Of a stretch of DNA of 64,000 bases, positions 1-8,136 are shown piece by piece. The notes below the pieces were generated by a model. It did not search any database, was not told the origin of the DNA, and worked only from the letters and a program-made list of their open reading frames with translations. Origin of the DNA: Mesorhizobium denitrificans (lineage in GTDB: Bacteria; Pseudomonadota; Alphaproteobacteria; Rhizobiales; Rhizobiaceae); contig NZ_QURN01000005.1 of assembly GCF_003403035.1 (NCBI RefSeq), forward strand, positions 1-64,000, read 5' to 3'. Each line of letters opens with the position of its first letter. Within the stretch, counting starts at the first letter, position 1. A program made the translations under genes and the position numbers.

Positions 1-93
1 CCGCCGCTCACCGCTTTGGGGAAAGGTTCACATGGCTCAATTCTCAGTGGAAATTAGACGCCTACCCGGCTCACTTCTGGGTGGAAATCAACA
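1..93. mobile_element. End of an IS21-family-like insertion sequence (partial)
   Basis: The first 93 bases carry two subterminal direct repeats about 21 bases long, at 34-54 and 68-88, both of the form GGCTCA-n-TTCT-nn-GTGGAAAT and matching at 18 of 21 positions. The block ends in TCAACA at 93, so read from the other strand it begins TGTTGATTTCC. Repeated GTGGAAAT-type subterminal repeats and a TG...CA terminus are typical of IS21-family ends. No transposase is visible because the element continues to the left of the window. The end falls inside a binding-protein gene, whose frame stops within the inner repeat. The family call is from memory of such ends; the repeat structure is seen directly. 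Confidence 0.72.
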
Positions 94-352
94 CGACTGT
101 CGGTCCAAGAGAAGGGTCGGATTTCGTGTCACGAACTACCAGTTTCAAAGGCCTGCCAAGAACACCGCCCTTCGCGTTGATATCTTCTACCGCAAGCTCG
201 GCGCCGCGGGCGGCACCCTGATCCCAAGGCGCAAGCGTCCCTGTTTGGCCGGAGGCAACCCCGATGACAATCGGCTCACCCTCGGCGTTCGCAAGATGTA
301 CTCCTGCGACGGAGAAAGCGGCGGCGCAAGCCGCCATAACCATGCGTTTCAT
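71..352 (-). pseudogene. ABC transporter periplasmic substrate-binding protein (LivK-like), N-terminal fragment cut by the IS element
   Basis: The 93-residue product begins with a signal peptide (MKRMVMAACAAAFSVAGVHL, cleavage near ANAEG) and continues with the start of a type 1 periplasmic binding fold: IVIGVASGQTGTLAPWDQG, then GAELAVEDINAKGGVLGRPL, then LVVRDTKSDPS. Family members are about 370-400 residues. Here the gene-derived part ends near residue 86 (GPTV) and the last residues are encoded by the insertion-sequence end, with a stop at 71-73. A good ribosome site (GAGGAG) precedes the start. It is the last gene of the leftward operon that starts at 6164, 40 bases after hyuB, so it probably bound the substrate or precursor handled by that cluster. 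As it stands the protein should be non-functional. Confidence 0.85.
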
Positions 353-392
353 GCCAGTTCTCCTCTGTTAATTGCAGATTTCCAACCTGTAT

Positions 393-2177
393 TCAGCTCG
401 CGCGAAGCTTCTTCGTCTCCGCACTGTCGAGCGAGAAAACGTCATCGACGGCAACGCCGTAGACCTCACGCGCTCTATCCTTGCCGATGCGGCCTTCGCG
501 CACGTCGTTCAAAACCTTCTCGACGGCACGCGTTTTAGGATCACCAAATCCACCACCCCCGCAGGAGTAAGAGACAACACGTTCATCTGGAGCGAGCGTT
601 ACCGAAACCACGACGGGCAGCTCCTCAAGGCTTCCATCCGCGCGCTTTCGGTATTGCCGCGCACCGAAGGCTTTGCCACCACCAGCGGCTCCTTTGGCTT
701 GGTTTAAGGTGCCGTCGCTGACCGCGTTAATGGTCATCTCGCATCCAGCGGGGCCGTACTCGCCCATCAGGCTGGGCGCCCCAGTAAACTGCCCTGCTCC
801 CTCGGAATCCGTCACAAGCCGTCGCTGATAGCAGCGAATTGGATAGGCCATTTCCATTATCTCGATACTGTCGATGTAGAGCATGCCCGCATTGCCGGCA
901 TGCGCGATCGTCATCCATGAATCCTGTGTCGGCGTACCAGCGCCAGCAGTCACGCCAAGGAATATCTGGTTGACGAAGGGGCGACCCTTTCGGGGGTCCT
1001 TGCCCGAAATTACAGCCATCGTTGCTGGACTGAGTGCTCCGGTTTCGGCCTGTCCGAACCGGCTATCCATGGATGCGATCGCTGTCTGTACCGAGTTGGT
1101 GATACGATCCGCGACGTTGGTGGTTGCCACCGAGCAACTGGTCGGGTGCTGCGGAATGCCGACAACCCCACCTTCCCGCAGCTTCAGCCGCACGCGCCCA
1201 AACGAACCCGCATTGCGCGGAACATTGTGATCTATGGAGTTGAAAACGCCTATCAAAGCCGCTGTTCGCGTACAGGCTTCCGACACGTTGATGCCCAGTT
1301 CCAGCGCATCGATGTTATCGGTAAGATCGATATCGATGAAGCCGTCGGTGGGATCGACTGCCACCGTTGCGTTGATCTTCACACCGTCTTTTGGAGTGCC
1401 GGGAAGAGCATCATGCGTGCTGGACGACGTTGCTGTCTTCCGAGGCAGTTTAGAGATCGCATCCTTCATCCGCTCGGCGCTGTAAGCGAACCATTGCTCA
1501 CCATATTCCGCCAATTGGTCCCAGCCGAATTCGTTGCCGATGGCATGTATTTCCCGCTCGGCGATGCGGCCCGCGCCAACCATGCCCAGATAGTCGCCCC
1601 ACCATTGCTCGGGTACGCGGATGCGCATCTTGCACATCCGGATGATGTCCTGAATGTCCTTGTAGTCGCGCTGAACCTGAACGGCGGGGAAGATCAGCGC
1701 GCCTTCCTGGTAGACGTCTTTGGCGTGCCCATAATAGGTGGTCGGTATCGAGTTGCCGATATCCGCCTGATGGGCTTTCACGATTGCAGTGTAGCGATGT
1801 TTTCCGTTCTCGTCGAAGACCGGCACAAGGATGGAAAGGTCCGCGGCATGCGAGCATCCATGATACGGCGAATTGTGCAGGAAGGCATCACCCGGCTTCA
1901 GTTCCGGGTGCAGGTCGCACATCGATTTCGCCATCATGTCGGGACCGACAAGCACGTGAATCGGAATGCTCTCAGCAGTTGCGAGTAGGCGATTGTCGGC
2001 GGTCACGATACAGCAGGAAAAATCTCGCGCTGTTGCCAAAACTCCTGAACGACCAGTGCGCAGCAGCGTGTTCGCCATTTTGCGCGCAACCGCTTCCCAG
2101 CGGTTGTTGAGGATTGCGAGCTTGACTCCATCAAACGCGAGGTGCGCGTCGACTGGTCGGGTAGCGGCGGCGTTCAT
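393..2177 (-). CDS. Hydantoinase B / oxoprolinase family protein, HyuB-type subunit
   Basis: A 594-residue protein with the HyuB family pattern throughout: NSPYHGCSHAADLSILVPVF near residue 100 (family consensus NDPYxGGTHxxDV), PEQWWGDYLGMVGAGR in the middle and the C-terminal glycine loop SCGGGGFGDP near residue 550. HyuA and HyuB together form ATP-dependent cyclic amide hydrolases (N-methylhydantoinase, 5-oxoprolinase, caprolactamase) or related carboxylases (acetone and acetophenone carboxylase). Its start overlaps the stop of hyuA by four bases, so the two are translationally coupled. The true substrate cannot be read from the sequence; company with BKACE and hydroxyacid dehydrogenases suggests a small cyclic amide or amino/keto acid. 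Length is normal for the family. Confidence 0.9.
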   Translation of the reverse strand: MNAAATRPVDAHLAFDGVKLAILNNRWEAVARKMANTLLRTGRSGVLATARDFSCCIVTADNRLLATAESIPIHVLVGPDMMAKSMCDLHPELKPGDAFLHNSPYHGCSHAADLSILVPVFDENGKHRYTAIVKAHQADIGNSIPTTYYGHAKDVYQEGALIFPAVQVQRDYKDIQDIIRMCKMRIRVPEQWWGDYLGMVGAGRIAEREIHAIGNEFGWDQLAEYGEQWFAYSAERMKDAISKLPRKTATSSSTHDALPGTPKDGVKINATVAVDPTDGFIDIDLTDNIDALELGINVSEACTRTAALIGVFNSIDHNVPRNAGSFGRVRLKLREGGVVGIPQHPTSCSVATTNVADRITNSVQTAIASMDSRFGQAETGALSPATMAVISGKDPRKGRPFVNQIFLGVTAGAGTPTQDSWMTIAHAGNAGMLYIDSIEIMEMAYPIRCYQRRLVTDSEGAGQFTGAPSLMGEYGPAGCEMTINAVSDGTLNQAKGAAGGGKAFGARQYRKRADGSLEELPVVVSVTLAPDERVVSYSCGGGGFGDPKTRAVEKVLNDVREGRIGKDRAREVYGVAVDDVFSLDSAETKKLRAS

Positions 2178-4249
2178 GCGTTTTCTCCTAGAATTTCGAT
2201 GACGACCGATCCCGATGCGACCTTCCGCGCTTCGGATCCGGGAAACACCACAACAGTTGTGAACGGAGACTCTACGATTGCCGGACCGCTGATCTTGCTG
2301 TCTTCATGCATGTCGGCGAAACTCACCAACGGTACGTCGGCGACACCCGTCTCGCGGAAGAAGCACCGGCGATTTTCAGAACCCTGCGCGACGGCGATAT
2401 TGTGCATTTGGCCGATTTCGCCGGAGCGGATTTTCACCGCCACATCCACACGCCATCCGACGATCTCGACCGGCGAGCCGTCGTCGCGCACAGCGAATAG
2501 CTTTTCGTGTGTTTGATGGAATGCTTCTTCTAAGGCCGCGACGCCAGCCTCGCCATCAATTGCGCTTTGAGGCAGCGGGACCTCAATATCCCAGACTTGC
2601 GATGGATAGTGACCTTCGATGCTGAAAGTCATCCGGCTATCGATTGCCTGATCACCTGTGTTCGCAAGAAAGGCATTCGCTCTGGATGTAAGTTCTGCGA
2701 GAGCGGACCGAGCCACCTCATGATCAAACTCGTCTGTACGCGTCGCCGCGACCACACGGAAATTATTGGTTAGTTCGGAGATAAGGCCGCCACCAGCAGA
2801 AAGAGCCGCGCCAACCTGTGGCATGATCAACTCCTTGCAGCCCAACCTGCGTGCAATCAGCACACAGTTGAAGCCAGCCGCGCCACCACCGCCAACGAGA
2901 ACGGCCTGTGCGGGGTCAAAACCCTGCGCGACCGTAATGTCGTCAATGGCCTGAACCATATTCTCGGTGACGACATCGAGGATGGCAGCAGCCGCGTCAT
3001 GAATGGAAAGATTGAGTGGCTTCGCGATCTTGGTTTCGACCGCGTGCCGCGCCGCTTCGAGATCGAGCGTAATAGCCCCACCCAAGAAATTTTCAGGATT
3101 GAGATAGCCGAGCACCAAGGCAGCATCAGTCACGGTAGGTTCAGTGCCGCCATTGCCATAGCACACCGGGCCAGGCACCGATCCGGCGCTGCGTGGACCG
3201 ACAGAAAGGAGGCCACCAGCATCCACAGAGGCAATTGAGCCACCGCCAGCGCCAACGCTCTTCACGTCGATTGACGGAAAGCCGGTCATGTGGCCCCGGA
3301 ATGGTTGCCCAATCCACGTATCGCGTGCCCACGGAATAGAACCGCCCCGGATGAGGCTTACATCGTAGGTCGTGCCGCCAGTGTCTGCGACGATTGCATC
3401 CGAAGCACCAACATCGGCCAGTGCAAAGTAGCGACCAGCGACCGGCGCCATTGATGGACCTGAATTGATTGAGTGGATAGGCTGTTTTGCTACATCAGCC
3501 GCATCGAGAACACCGCCCTGCGACGTGAGCACCAGCACGCGCCCAGCAAAACCAGCATCGCGAAGACGCGCTTCAAGCGTCTCCATATAGGCGGTCATCA
3601 GCGGTTTCAGCGAAGCGTCGATAGCCGCTGCGGATGTGCGCCGATACTCCCTGAGAATGGGGTTCACCTCGTGCGAGAGTGTAAACGGCACGCCGGGCAG
3701 ATGCTCGGCCAGCAACTCTCCGAGGCGCTTTTCGTGAATTGGATTGACGACTGACCAGAGCAGGCTAACGGCTACCGCCTCAACCTCCTGCACCTTCAAC
3801 TGGGCGATTATCTCAATCGCGGCAGCTTCGTCGAGCGCGATATCGATTGTCCCATCGTATAGCACCCGCTCTACGACTTCGAATGTCAGAGATCTTGGAA
3901 TGTATGGTTTCGGATAGGGCACCGTGAAGTTGAATGGTTCGATGCGCCCACCCTCGCGCAGGACCAATACTTCGGGGTTGCCCCAAGTCGTAAGCAACGC
4001 TGTCTTTGCGGCCGTATCAGTGACGATTGCGTTGATTGCCCGCGTAGTTCCGTGAATGAACAGATCACCCTTGCCGAGCATATCTGCGCGGTCGAGGCCG
4101 AGTTGGTCCGCTGCAATCTGAAGAACATCAAGAACACCTCGTATCGGATCGTCAGGCGTGGTCGACGCCTTGAACATCTGAACGTTGCCGTCGTCGTCCT
4201 CGACCACCAAGTCCGTGAACGTTCCCCCAGTGTCAGTTGCGAAGCGCAT
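2174..4249 (-). CDS. Hydantoinase A / oxoprolinase family protein, HyuA-type ATPase subunit
   Basis: This 691-residue protein has the ASKHA-type ATP-binding motifs of the HyuA family: DTGGTFTDLVV at residue 6 (phosphate 1), DTGGTTYDVSLI near residue 290 (phosphate 2), the DVKSVGAGGGSIA segment near 330 and VGGGGAAGFN near 450 (adenosine side). HyuA couples ATP use to ring opening or substrate activation with HyuB, encoded directly after it with an ATGA overlap. The upstream BKACE gene ends 51 bases before it, so all are probably one leftward operon. No key motif is missing. 5-oxoprolinase is usually one fused chain of about 1,200 residues, so this split form is closer to N-methylhydantoinase or to an acetone-carboxylase-like enzyme. 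Confidence 0.9.
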   Translation of the reverse strand: MRFATDTGGTFTDLVVEDDDGNVQMFKASTTPDDPIRGVLDVLQIAADQLGLDRADMLGKGDLFIHGTTRAINAIVTDTAAKTALLTTWGNPEVLVLREGGRIEPFNFTVPYPKPYIPRSLTFEVVERVLYDGTIDIALDEAAAIEIIAQLKVQEVEAVAVSLLWSVVNPIHEKRLGELLAEHLPGVPFTLSHEVNPILREYRRTSAAAIDASLKPLMTAYMETLEARLRDAGFAGRVLVLTSQGGVLDAADVAKQPIHSINSGPSMAPVAGRYFALADVGASDAIVADTGGTTYDVSLIRGGSIPWARDTWIGQPFRGHMTGFPSIDVKSVGAGGGSIASVDAGGLLSVGPRSAGSVPGPVCYGNGGTEPTVTDAALVLGYLNPENFLGGAITLDLEAARHAVETKIAKPLNLSIHDAAAAILDVVTENMVQAIDDITVAQGFDPAQAVLVGGGGAAGFNCVLIARRLGCKELIMPQVGAALSAGGGLISELTNNFRVVAATRTDEFDHEVARSALAELTSRANAFLANTGDQAIDSRMTFSIEGHYPSQVWDIEVPLPQSAIDGEAGVAALEEAFHQTHEKLFAVRDDGSPVEIVGWRVDVAVKIRSGEIGQMHNIAVAQGSENRRCFFRETGVADVPLVSFADMHEDSKISGPAIVESPFTTVVVFPGSEARKVASGSVVIEILGENA

Positions 4250-4300
4250 CGGTGGTAGTCTCCCCTAGCAGGTCTCGGTGTCGGTCACGTTGGTGGATGC

Positions 4301-5248
4301 TCAGATGGCTGTTTGAGAGGCGCCTTTGAGATCGAGCATCTTTCGCGCCTCCGCCGGTGTGGCGATTTCCAGCGATAGCTCTTTAAGTATGCGTCCAATC
4401 TTCGCCACCTGGTCGGCGTTCGTCTTGGCGAGTTCGCCCTTTCCGATGTACAGGCTGTCTTCAAGGCCCACGCGAACATTGCCGCCGATGATTGCGCCCA
4501 TGGTGCAGAGGCTCATTTGGTGACGACCGGCGGCAAGGATCGACCACTGGTAGTCCGAGCCAAATAACCGATCAGCCGTGGTGCGCATGTGCATGACGTC
4601 GGCATGTGCGGGGCCAATGCCGCCAAGAATGCCGAAGATGGATTGCACAAATAGCGGCGGCTTGACCAAGCCACGTTCGAGGAAGTGCGCCAGCGTATAG
4701 AGATGACCGATGTCGTAGCACTCAAACTCGAAGCGCGTGCCGCAATCTTCCCCCAAATGCTTCAGGATGTACTCGATGTCCTTGAAGGTGTTCCTGAAGA
4801 TGAAGTCGCGCGAATTTTCGAGATAACGCGGCTCCCAATCGTGACGCCAGTTCGGATAGCGCGACAACATCGGAAATAGACCGAAGTTCATCGAACCCAT
4901 GTTCAGCGAACACATCTCCGGCTTGAACCTCAGAGGAGCTGCAAGTCTCTCCTGAACGGTCATATTATGTCCGCCACCCGTCGTGATGTTCAGCACGGCG
5001 TCTGTTTCCGCAGCGATCTGCGGAAGGAACTCACTGAAAACATCTGGAGACGGCGTCGGACTTCCGTCTCTTGGATCTCGCGCATGCAGATGAAGGATCG
5101 CTGCTCCTGCCTTCGCCGCGCCGAGTGCGCTTTCTGCAATCTCAGCCGGCGTTAACGGCAGATGCTCGGACATGGTAGGGGTGTGGATCGATCCCGTCAC
5201 TGCGCAGGTGATGATTACCTTGCGAGCGGATTTCGATTTATCGTTCAT
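4301..5248 (-). CDS. Beta-keto acid cleavage enzyme (BKACE, formerly DUF849)
   Basis: A 315-residue TIM-barrel protein of the BKACE family. These Zn enzymes condense a beta-keto acid with acetyl-CoA and release acetoacetate plus a new CoA ester, as in 3-keto-5-aminohexanoate or dehydrocarnitine cleavage. Visible signatures are ILHLHARDPRDG near residue 50 (the HxH metal pair), LNITTGGG near 88 and GGNVRVGLEDSLYIGKGELA near 260. The start is taken at 5248 because GAGGAA lies six bases upstream; a GTG at 5260 is possible but poorer. It overlaps the end of the upstream dehydrogenase gene by 11 bases, so the dehydrogenase product (a beta-keto acid) is the natural substrate. The exact side chain accepted cannot be predicted by eye. 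Confidence 0.92.
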   Translation of the reverse strand: MNDKSKSARKVIITCAVTGSIHTPTMSEHLPLTPAEIAESALGAAKAGAAILHLHARDPRDGSPTPSPDVFSEFLPQIAAETDAVLNITTGGGHNMTVQERLAAPLRFKPEMCSLNMGSMNFGLFPMLSRYPNWRHDWEPRYLENSRDFIFRNTFKDIEYILKHLGEDCGTRFEFECYDIGHLYTLAHFLERGLVKPPLFVQSIFGILGGIGPAHADVMHMRTTADRLFGSDYQWSILAAGRHQMSLCTMGAIIGGNVRVGLEDSLYIGKGELAKTNADQVAKIGRILKELSLEIATPAEARKMLDLKGASQTAI

Positions 5249-6164
5249 GCTGTTCCTCACCTGCTGTTTCGACGCCGTTCTTCAACGCTCTCAACAATTT
5301 GAGTTTTTGTATTAGCCAGCTCTGACGAGCCGGAATGTCGGAAACCTTCAGCAATTGCCGCCGCGCGGTTGCGACCCTTGCAGGCGCGCCGCCGTTCCAT
5401 TTGCTGGTTTCAGGGCCGCCCGGCGCGGAAGCGGCAAGCGCCGGCCCCAAGGTGCGGGTATACATCTCGAAGCCACCCTTGGAGTTGAGATCCATTGTCT
5501 CGAATGGCCCGACAAAGGCCCAGCGCATACCCAGCCCAGATCGAACAGTCCGGTCGATATCGTCAGGGTCAGCAATGCCCGCCTCCACCAGAGAGAGAGC
5601 TTCCTCAACAAGTGCGGCCTGCAGCCGGTTGAGAACGAAGCCTGGTGACGCACGTTTCAGCCGCACAACGTCTTGTCCGAGCGAAAGCATCAACTCTTCG
5701 ACCTCATCCATCGTCCGTTCCGACGTACTCCTACCGGGCACCAGTTCCACGATTGGAAGCACATGCGGCGGGTTGGCTGGATGGGCTACGAGGCATCGAT
5801 CCGAATGAGCGATGTCTGAAAAGATTGCGTCAGGCAACAAGGCCGAAGTCGATGACGCGAAAATGCAACTGGCAGGCGCGAGCGAAACTGCTTCTCTGAA
5901 AATTGCACGCTTCACGTCGATCAGTTCGGAAACGCATTCCTGAACGTAATCCGCGCCGGATACTGCGTCCTCCAACGAGGAGCAGAACTGCACCCGAGCC
6001 GTATCTTCAGAAGACAATTCTCCAGCGAGCCAGTTGCGCGCGGACACGATGCTTTCGCTGGCCTCGTCACAGATCCGAACCCTATGTCCGGACTGGGCAA
6101 ACATGTAGGACCACGAGCGGCCGATCAGGCCACCGCCTAATATTGCGATCTGTCGCGCCTTCAT
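5238..6164 (-). CDS. 3-hydroxyacyl-CoA dehydrogenase-family NAD-dependent hydroxyacid dehydrogenase (carnitine/gulonate dehydrogenase-like)
   Basis: The 308-residue protein opens with a Rossmann loop (AILGGGLIGRSWSYMFAQSG) and has SSTSALLP near residue 110, AHPANPPHVLPIVELVPG near 130 and the C-terminal domain motif GFVLNRLQAALVEEALSLV. The HPxNPPH form rather than the HFFNP of true fatty-acid enzymes places it with the lambda-crystallin, L-gulonate and carnitine dehydrogenase group, which oxidise small free 3-hydroxy acids. The start at 6164 has a GGGGA site six bases upstream; an in-frame ATG at 6182 is also possible. It is the first gene of the leftward operon and is followed by BKACE, a dehydrogenase-cleavage pairing known from dehydrocarnitine breakdown. 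A paralogue is transcribed divergently from 6503. Confidence 0.88.
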   Translation of the reverse strand: MKARQIAILGGGLIGRSWSYMFAQSGHRVRICDEASESIVSARNWLAGELSSEDTARVQFCSSLEDAVSGADYVQECVSELIDVKRAIFREAVSLAPASCIFASSTSALLPDAIFSDIAHSDRCLVAHPANPPHVLPIVELVPGRSTSERTMDEVEELMLSLGQDVVRLKRASPGFVLNRLQAALVEEALSLVEAGIADPDDIDRTVRSGLGMRWAFVGPFETMDLNSKGGFEMYTRTLGPALAASAPGGPETSKWNGGAPARVATARRQLLKVSDIPARQSWLIQKLKLLRALKNGVETAGEEQHER

Positions 6165-6502
6165 GGCGTTCCCCTTTTTCATGACTGTAGGATCGCAACT
6201 TGCAGCAAGTCAATATTGTTGTAACAAAATAATTTTTAGAATTGTTCGATCATATTTCCGTTCGCATACACGCAAATTTTGTGGATTTTATGCCGTTAAG
6301 AGGCAAATTTTGACCATAGAGAAAAATGCCAAATATTGTTCGAGATTGTTATTTTGTTATAGCGCTTGACACCAAATCAAATTTCTTGCGTATTTTGTTT
6401 ATGAGCGCAGGCTGAGATGGGGGATCGCTTGGCGGCAGTTTAAGCAACGAAAATTCGATGTTGCGCCAGTACATTTCGCTATCAGAAAGGGAGAGGCCCG
6501 GG
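6165..6502. promoter_or_regulatory. Divergent AT-rich control region with inverted TTATTTTGTTA repeats
   Basis: This 338-base divergent spacer is far more AT-rich than its neighbours. It carries TAACAAAATAA at 6222-6232 and its inverse TTATTTTGTTA at 6349-6359, two copies of ATATTGTT (6213-6220 and 6333-6340), and a further TATTTTGT at 6391-6398. A TTGACA at 6366-6371 could be a -35 box for the rightward genes. The arrangement suggests an operator bound by a dimeric regulator that controls both arms. No regulator gene lies in the cluster within this window. A ribosome site (GGGAGAGG) sits just before the ATG at 6503. Confidence 0.5.
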
Positions 6503-7420
6503 ATGCAGGATCGAACCGTTGCAGTGATCGGCGCGGGTCTTATTGGTCAAAGCTGGAGCGCACTATTCGCGGCGCATGGCTACGATGTTCTAGCCTGGGA
6601 TCCCGCTAACAATTGGGAAGAGCGATTTCAGGCGAAGAGCAGCCATGCTCTCCGCCAGGTTTGTTCCATCGCACCTTCGCTCAGCGAGATCGGTCGCATT
6701 CAGGCCGTAGGAACGCTGCAGGAAGCGGTTGCGAGCGCCTTCTGGATTCAGGAAAATGCCCCTGAATCAGTCCCCGTCAAAATTGAACTCTATGAACAGA
6801 TTGAGGAATCAGCGTCCAAGGATGCAATCCTAGCCAGCAGCACCTCATCGCTCACTTGGTCGATGCTGGCTTCCAGTCTTCGCGCCCCTGACCGTTTCAT
6901 CACGGCGCATCCGTTCAACCCGCCGCATTTGATGCCTTTGGTTGAGATATTCGCACCCCATCCGCAAACGAGGGAAACTGCAAGAGGCTTCTATGATGGT
7001 CTCGGTCGCCACACTGTCGTTCTTGACCGTGAAGCGGTCGGACATATCGCAAATCGCCTGGCCTCTGCGCTCTGGCGCGAGGCGGTAAGTCTGGTTGAAG
7101 AGGGAGTAGCCAGCGTAAGTGCAATAGATGCCGCGCTGGTGAATGGGCCAGGCCTCAGATGGTCTGTTATCGGCGCGCATATGGCATACCACCTCGGCGG
7201 TGGCAGCGGAGGAATCGAATACTATCTCAGACACCTGGGTCCGAGTCAGGAGAGGCGCTGGGCATCACTTGGAACGCCAACACTTACGCAAGAGCTTGTA
7301 GGAAAAATCGTGGAAGGCGTATTGGAGGAGGCGGGCGGCCGCACAATCGAGGAACTTGAAGCCGAGCGCGACGCGGCGCTTGTGCGAGTGCTCGCAGCAA
7401 AAGCTGGAGGCAGGCTTTAA
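6503..7420 (+). CDS. 3-hydroxyacyl-CoA dehydrogenase-family NAD-dependent hydroxyacid dehydrogenase, second copy
   Basis: A 305-residue paralogue of the enzyme encoded at 5238-6164. It has VAVIGAGLIGQSWSALFAAH at the N-terminus, ASSTSSLTWS near residue 115, AHPFNPPHLMPLVEIFAPHP near 135 and HIANRLASALWREAVSLVEE near 180, followed by GPGLRWSVIGAHMAYHLGGG. These are marks of the non-CoA group (gulonate/carnitine dehydrogenase type). The start at 6503 is preferred over 6458 because a strong GGGAGAGG site precedes it and the Rossmann strand follows within a few residues. It shares a TAATG junction with the racemase-family gene. Two distinct dehydrogenases around one BKACE suggest either two stereoisomers of a 3-hydroxy acid or two successive oxidations. 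Confidence 0.87.
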   Translation: MQDRTVAVIGAGLIGQSWSALFAAHGYDVLAWDPANNWEERFQAKSSHALRQVCSIAPSLSEIGRIQAVGTLQEAVASAFWIQENAPESVPVKIELYEQIEESASKDAILASSTSSLTWSMLASSLRAPDRFITAHPFNPPHLMPLVEIFAPHPQTRETARGFYDGLGRHTVVLDREAVGHIANRLASALWREAVSLVEEGVASVSAIDAALVNGPGLRWSVIGAHMAYHLGGGSGGIEYYLRHLGPSQERRWASLGTPTLTQELVGKIVEGVLEEAGGRTIEELEAERDAALVRVLAAKAGGRL

Positions 7421-8136
7421 TGACACTCGACACGCCTCGGATCGCGCTGATCCACGCCCTTGAAGAATCCGTTGCACCTGCGCGCATTGCCTTTGCGGAA
7501 ACATGGCCCGAAGCTTTTTGTTTCGACCTTCTTGACACATCGCTTTCGGTAGATCGGGCTCTTGCCGGAGAACTCGACGCAGCCATGATGCAGCGTTTCG
7601 CGACACTGGCGAATTACGCGTCCACGAGCACCGGCAAGGGCGGAAAGGCCGCAGGGATATTGTTTACATGCTCGGCATTTGGTCCCGCAATCGATGCTAT
7701 AAAGGCCAGGCTGACTATTCCCGTATTGCGCCCAAACGAAGCAGCCTTTTCCCAAGCACTCGAAAAAGGAACTCGCTTCCTCTTGATGGTGAGTTTCCAG
7801 CCATCCGAGGCAACTCTCAAGGCTGAATTTGAAGAAATGGCACGCCAGCGGGGAAAGTCGATTTCTTTGACCACCGTTGTTGTAGAGGGCGCCATGCAAG
7901 CGCTGAAATCGGGCGATTCACCACAGCACGACGCGTTACTCGCCGAGGCGGCTGCGCGCTATGCGGGACTAGTTGACACCGTTGTTCTCGGCCAATTTTC
8001 GCAGGCGCGAGCGAGGAGCGCGGTGCAGCGAAGCATGCCCGGCGCTACCGTCCTTACGACGCCGCATAGCGCTGTTGTGGAGATGCGCAGACTGGTTGTG
8101 CACTGTGGAAGCCCAAACTACCAATTGACAAAATAG
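7420..8136 (+). CDS. Asp/Glu/hydantoin racemase superfamily protein
   Basis: The 238-residue protein resembles the Asp/Glu racemase superfamily, which also contains hydantoin racemase and arylmalonate decarboxylase. It has IALIHALEESVAPAR at the N-terminus, the first catalytic-cysteine region GILFTCSAFGPAIDAIK near residue 82 and PVLRPNEAA following. At the second cysteine position (YAGLVDTVVLGQFSQARA, near residue 190) I see no Cys; a one-cysteine member would fit a decarboxylase or a modified racemase. The start codon overlaps the upstream dehydrogenase stop. In a cluster with HyuA/HyuB, a racemase that interconverts substrate enantiomers would make sense. It is the last gene of the rightward arm; an inverted repeat follows at its stop. 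Confidence 0.75.
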   Translation: MTLDTPRIALIHALEESVAPARIAFAETWPEAFCFDLLDTSLSVDRALAGELDAAMMQRFATLANYASTSTGKGGKAAGILFTCSAFGPAIDAIKARLTIPVLRPNEAAFSQALEKGTRFLLMVSFQPSEATLKAEFEEMARQRGKSISLTTVVVEGAMQALKSGDSPQHDALLAEAAARYAGLVDTVVLGQFSQARARSAVQRSMPGATVLTTPHSAVVEMRRLVVHCGSPNYQLTK

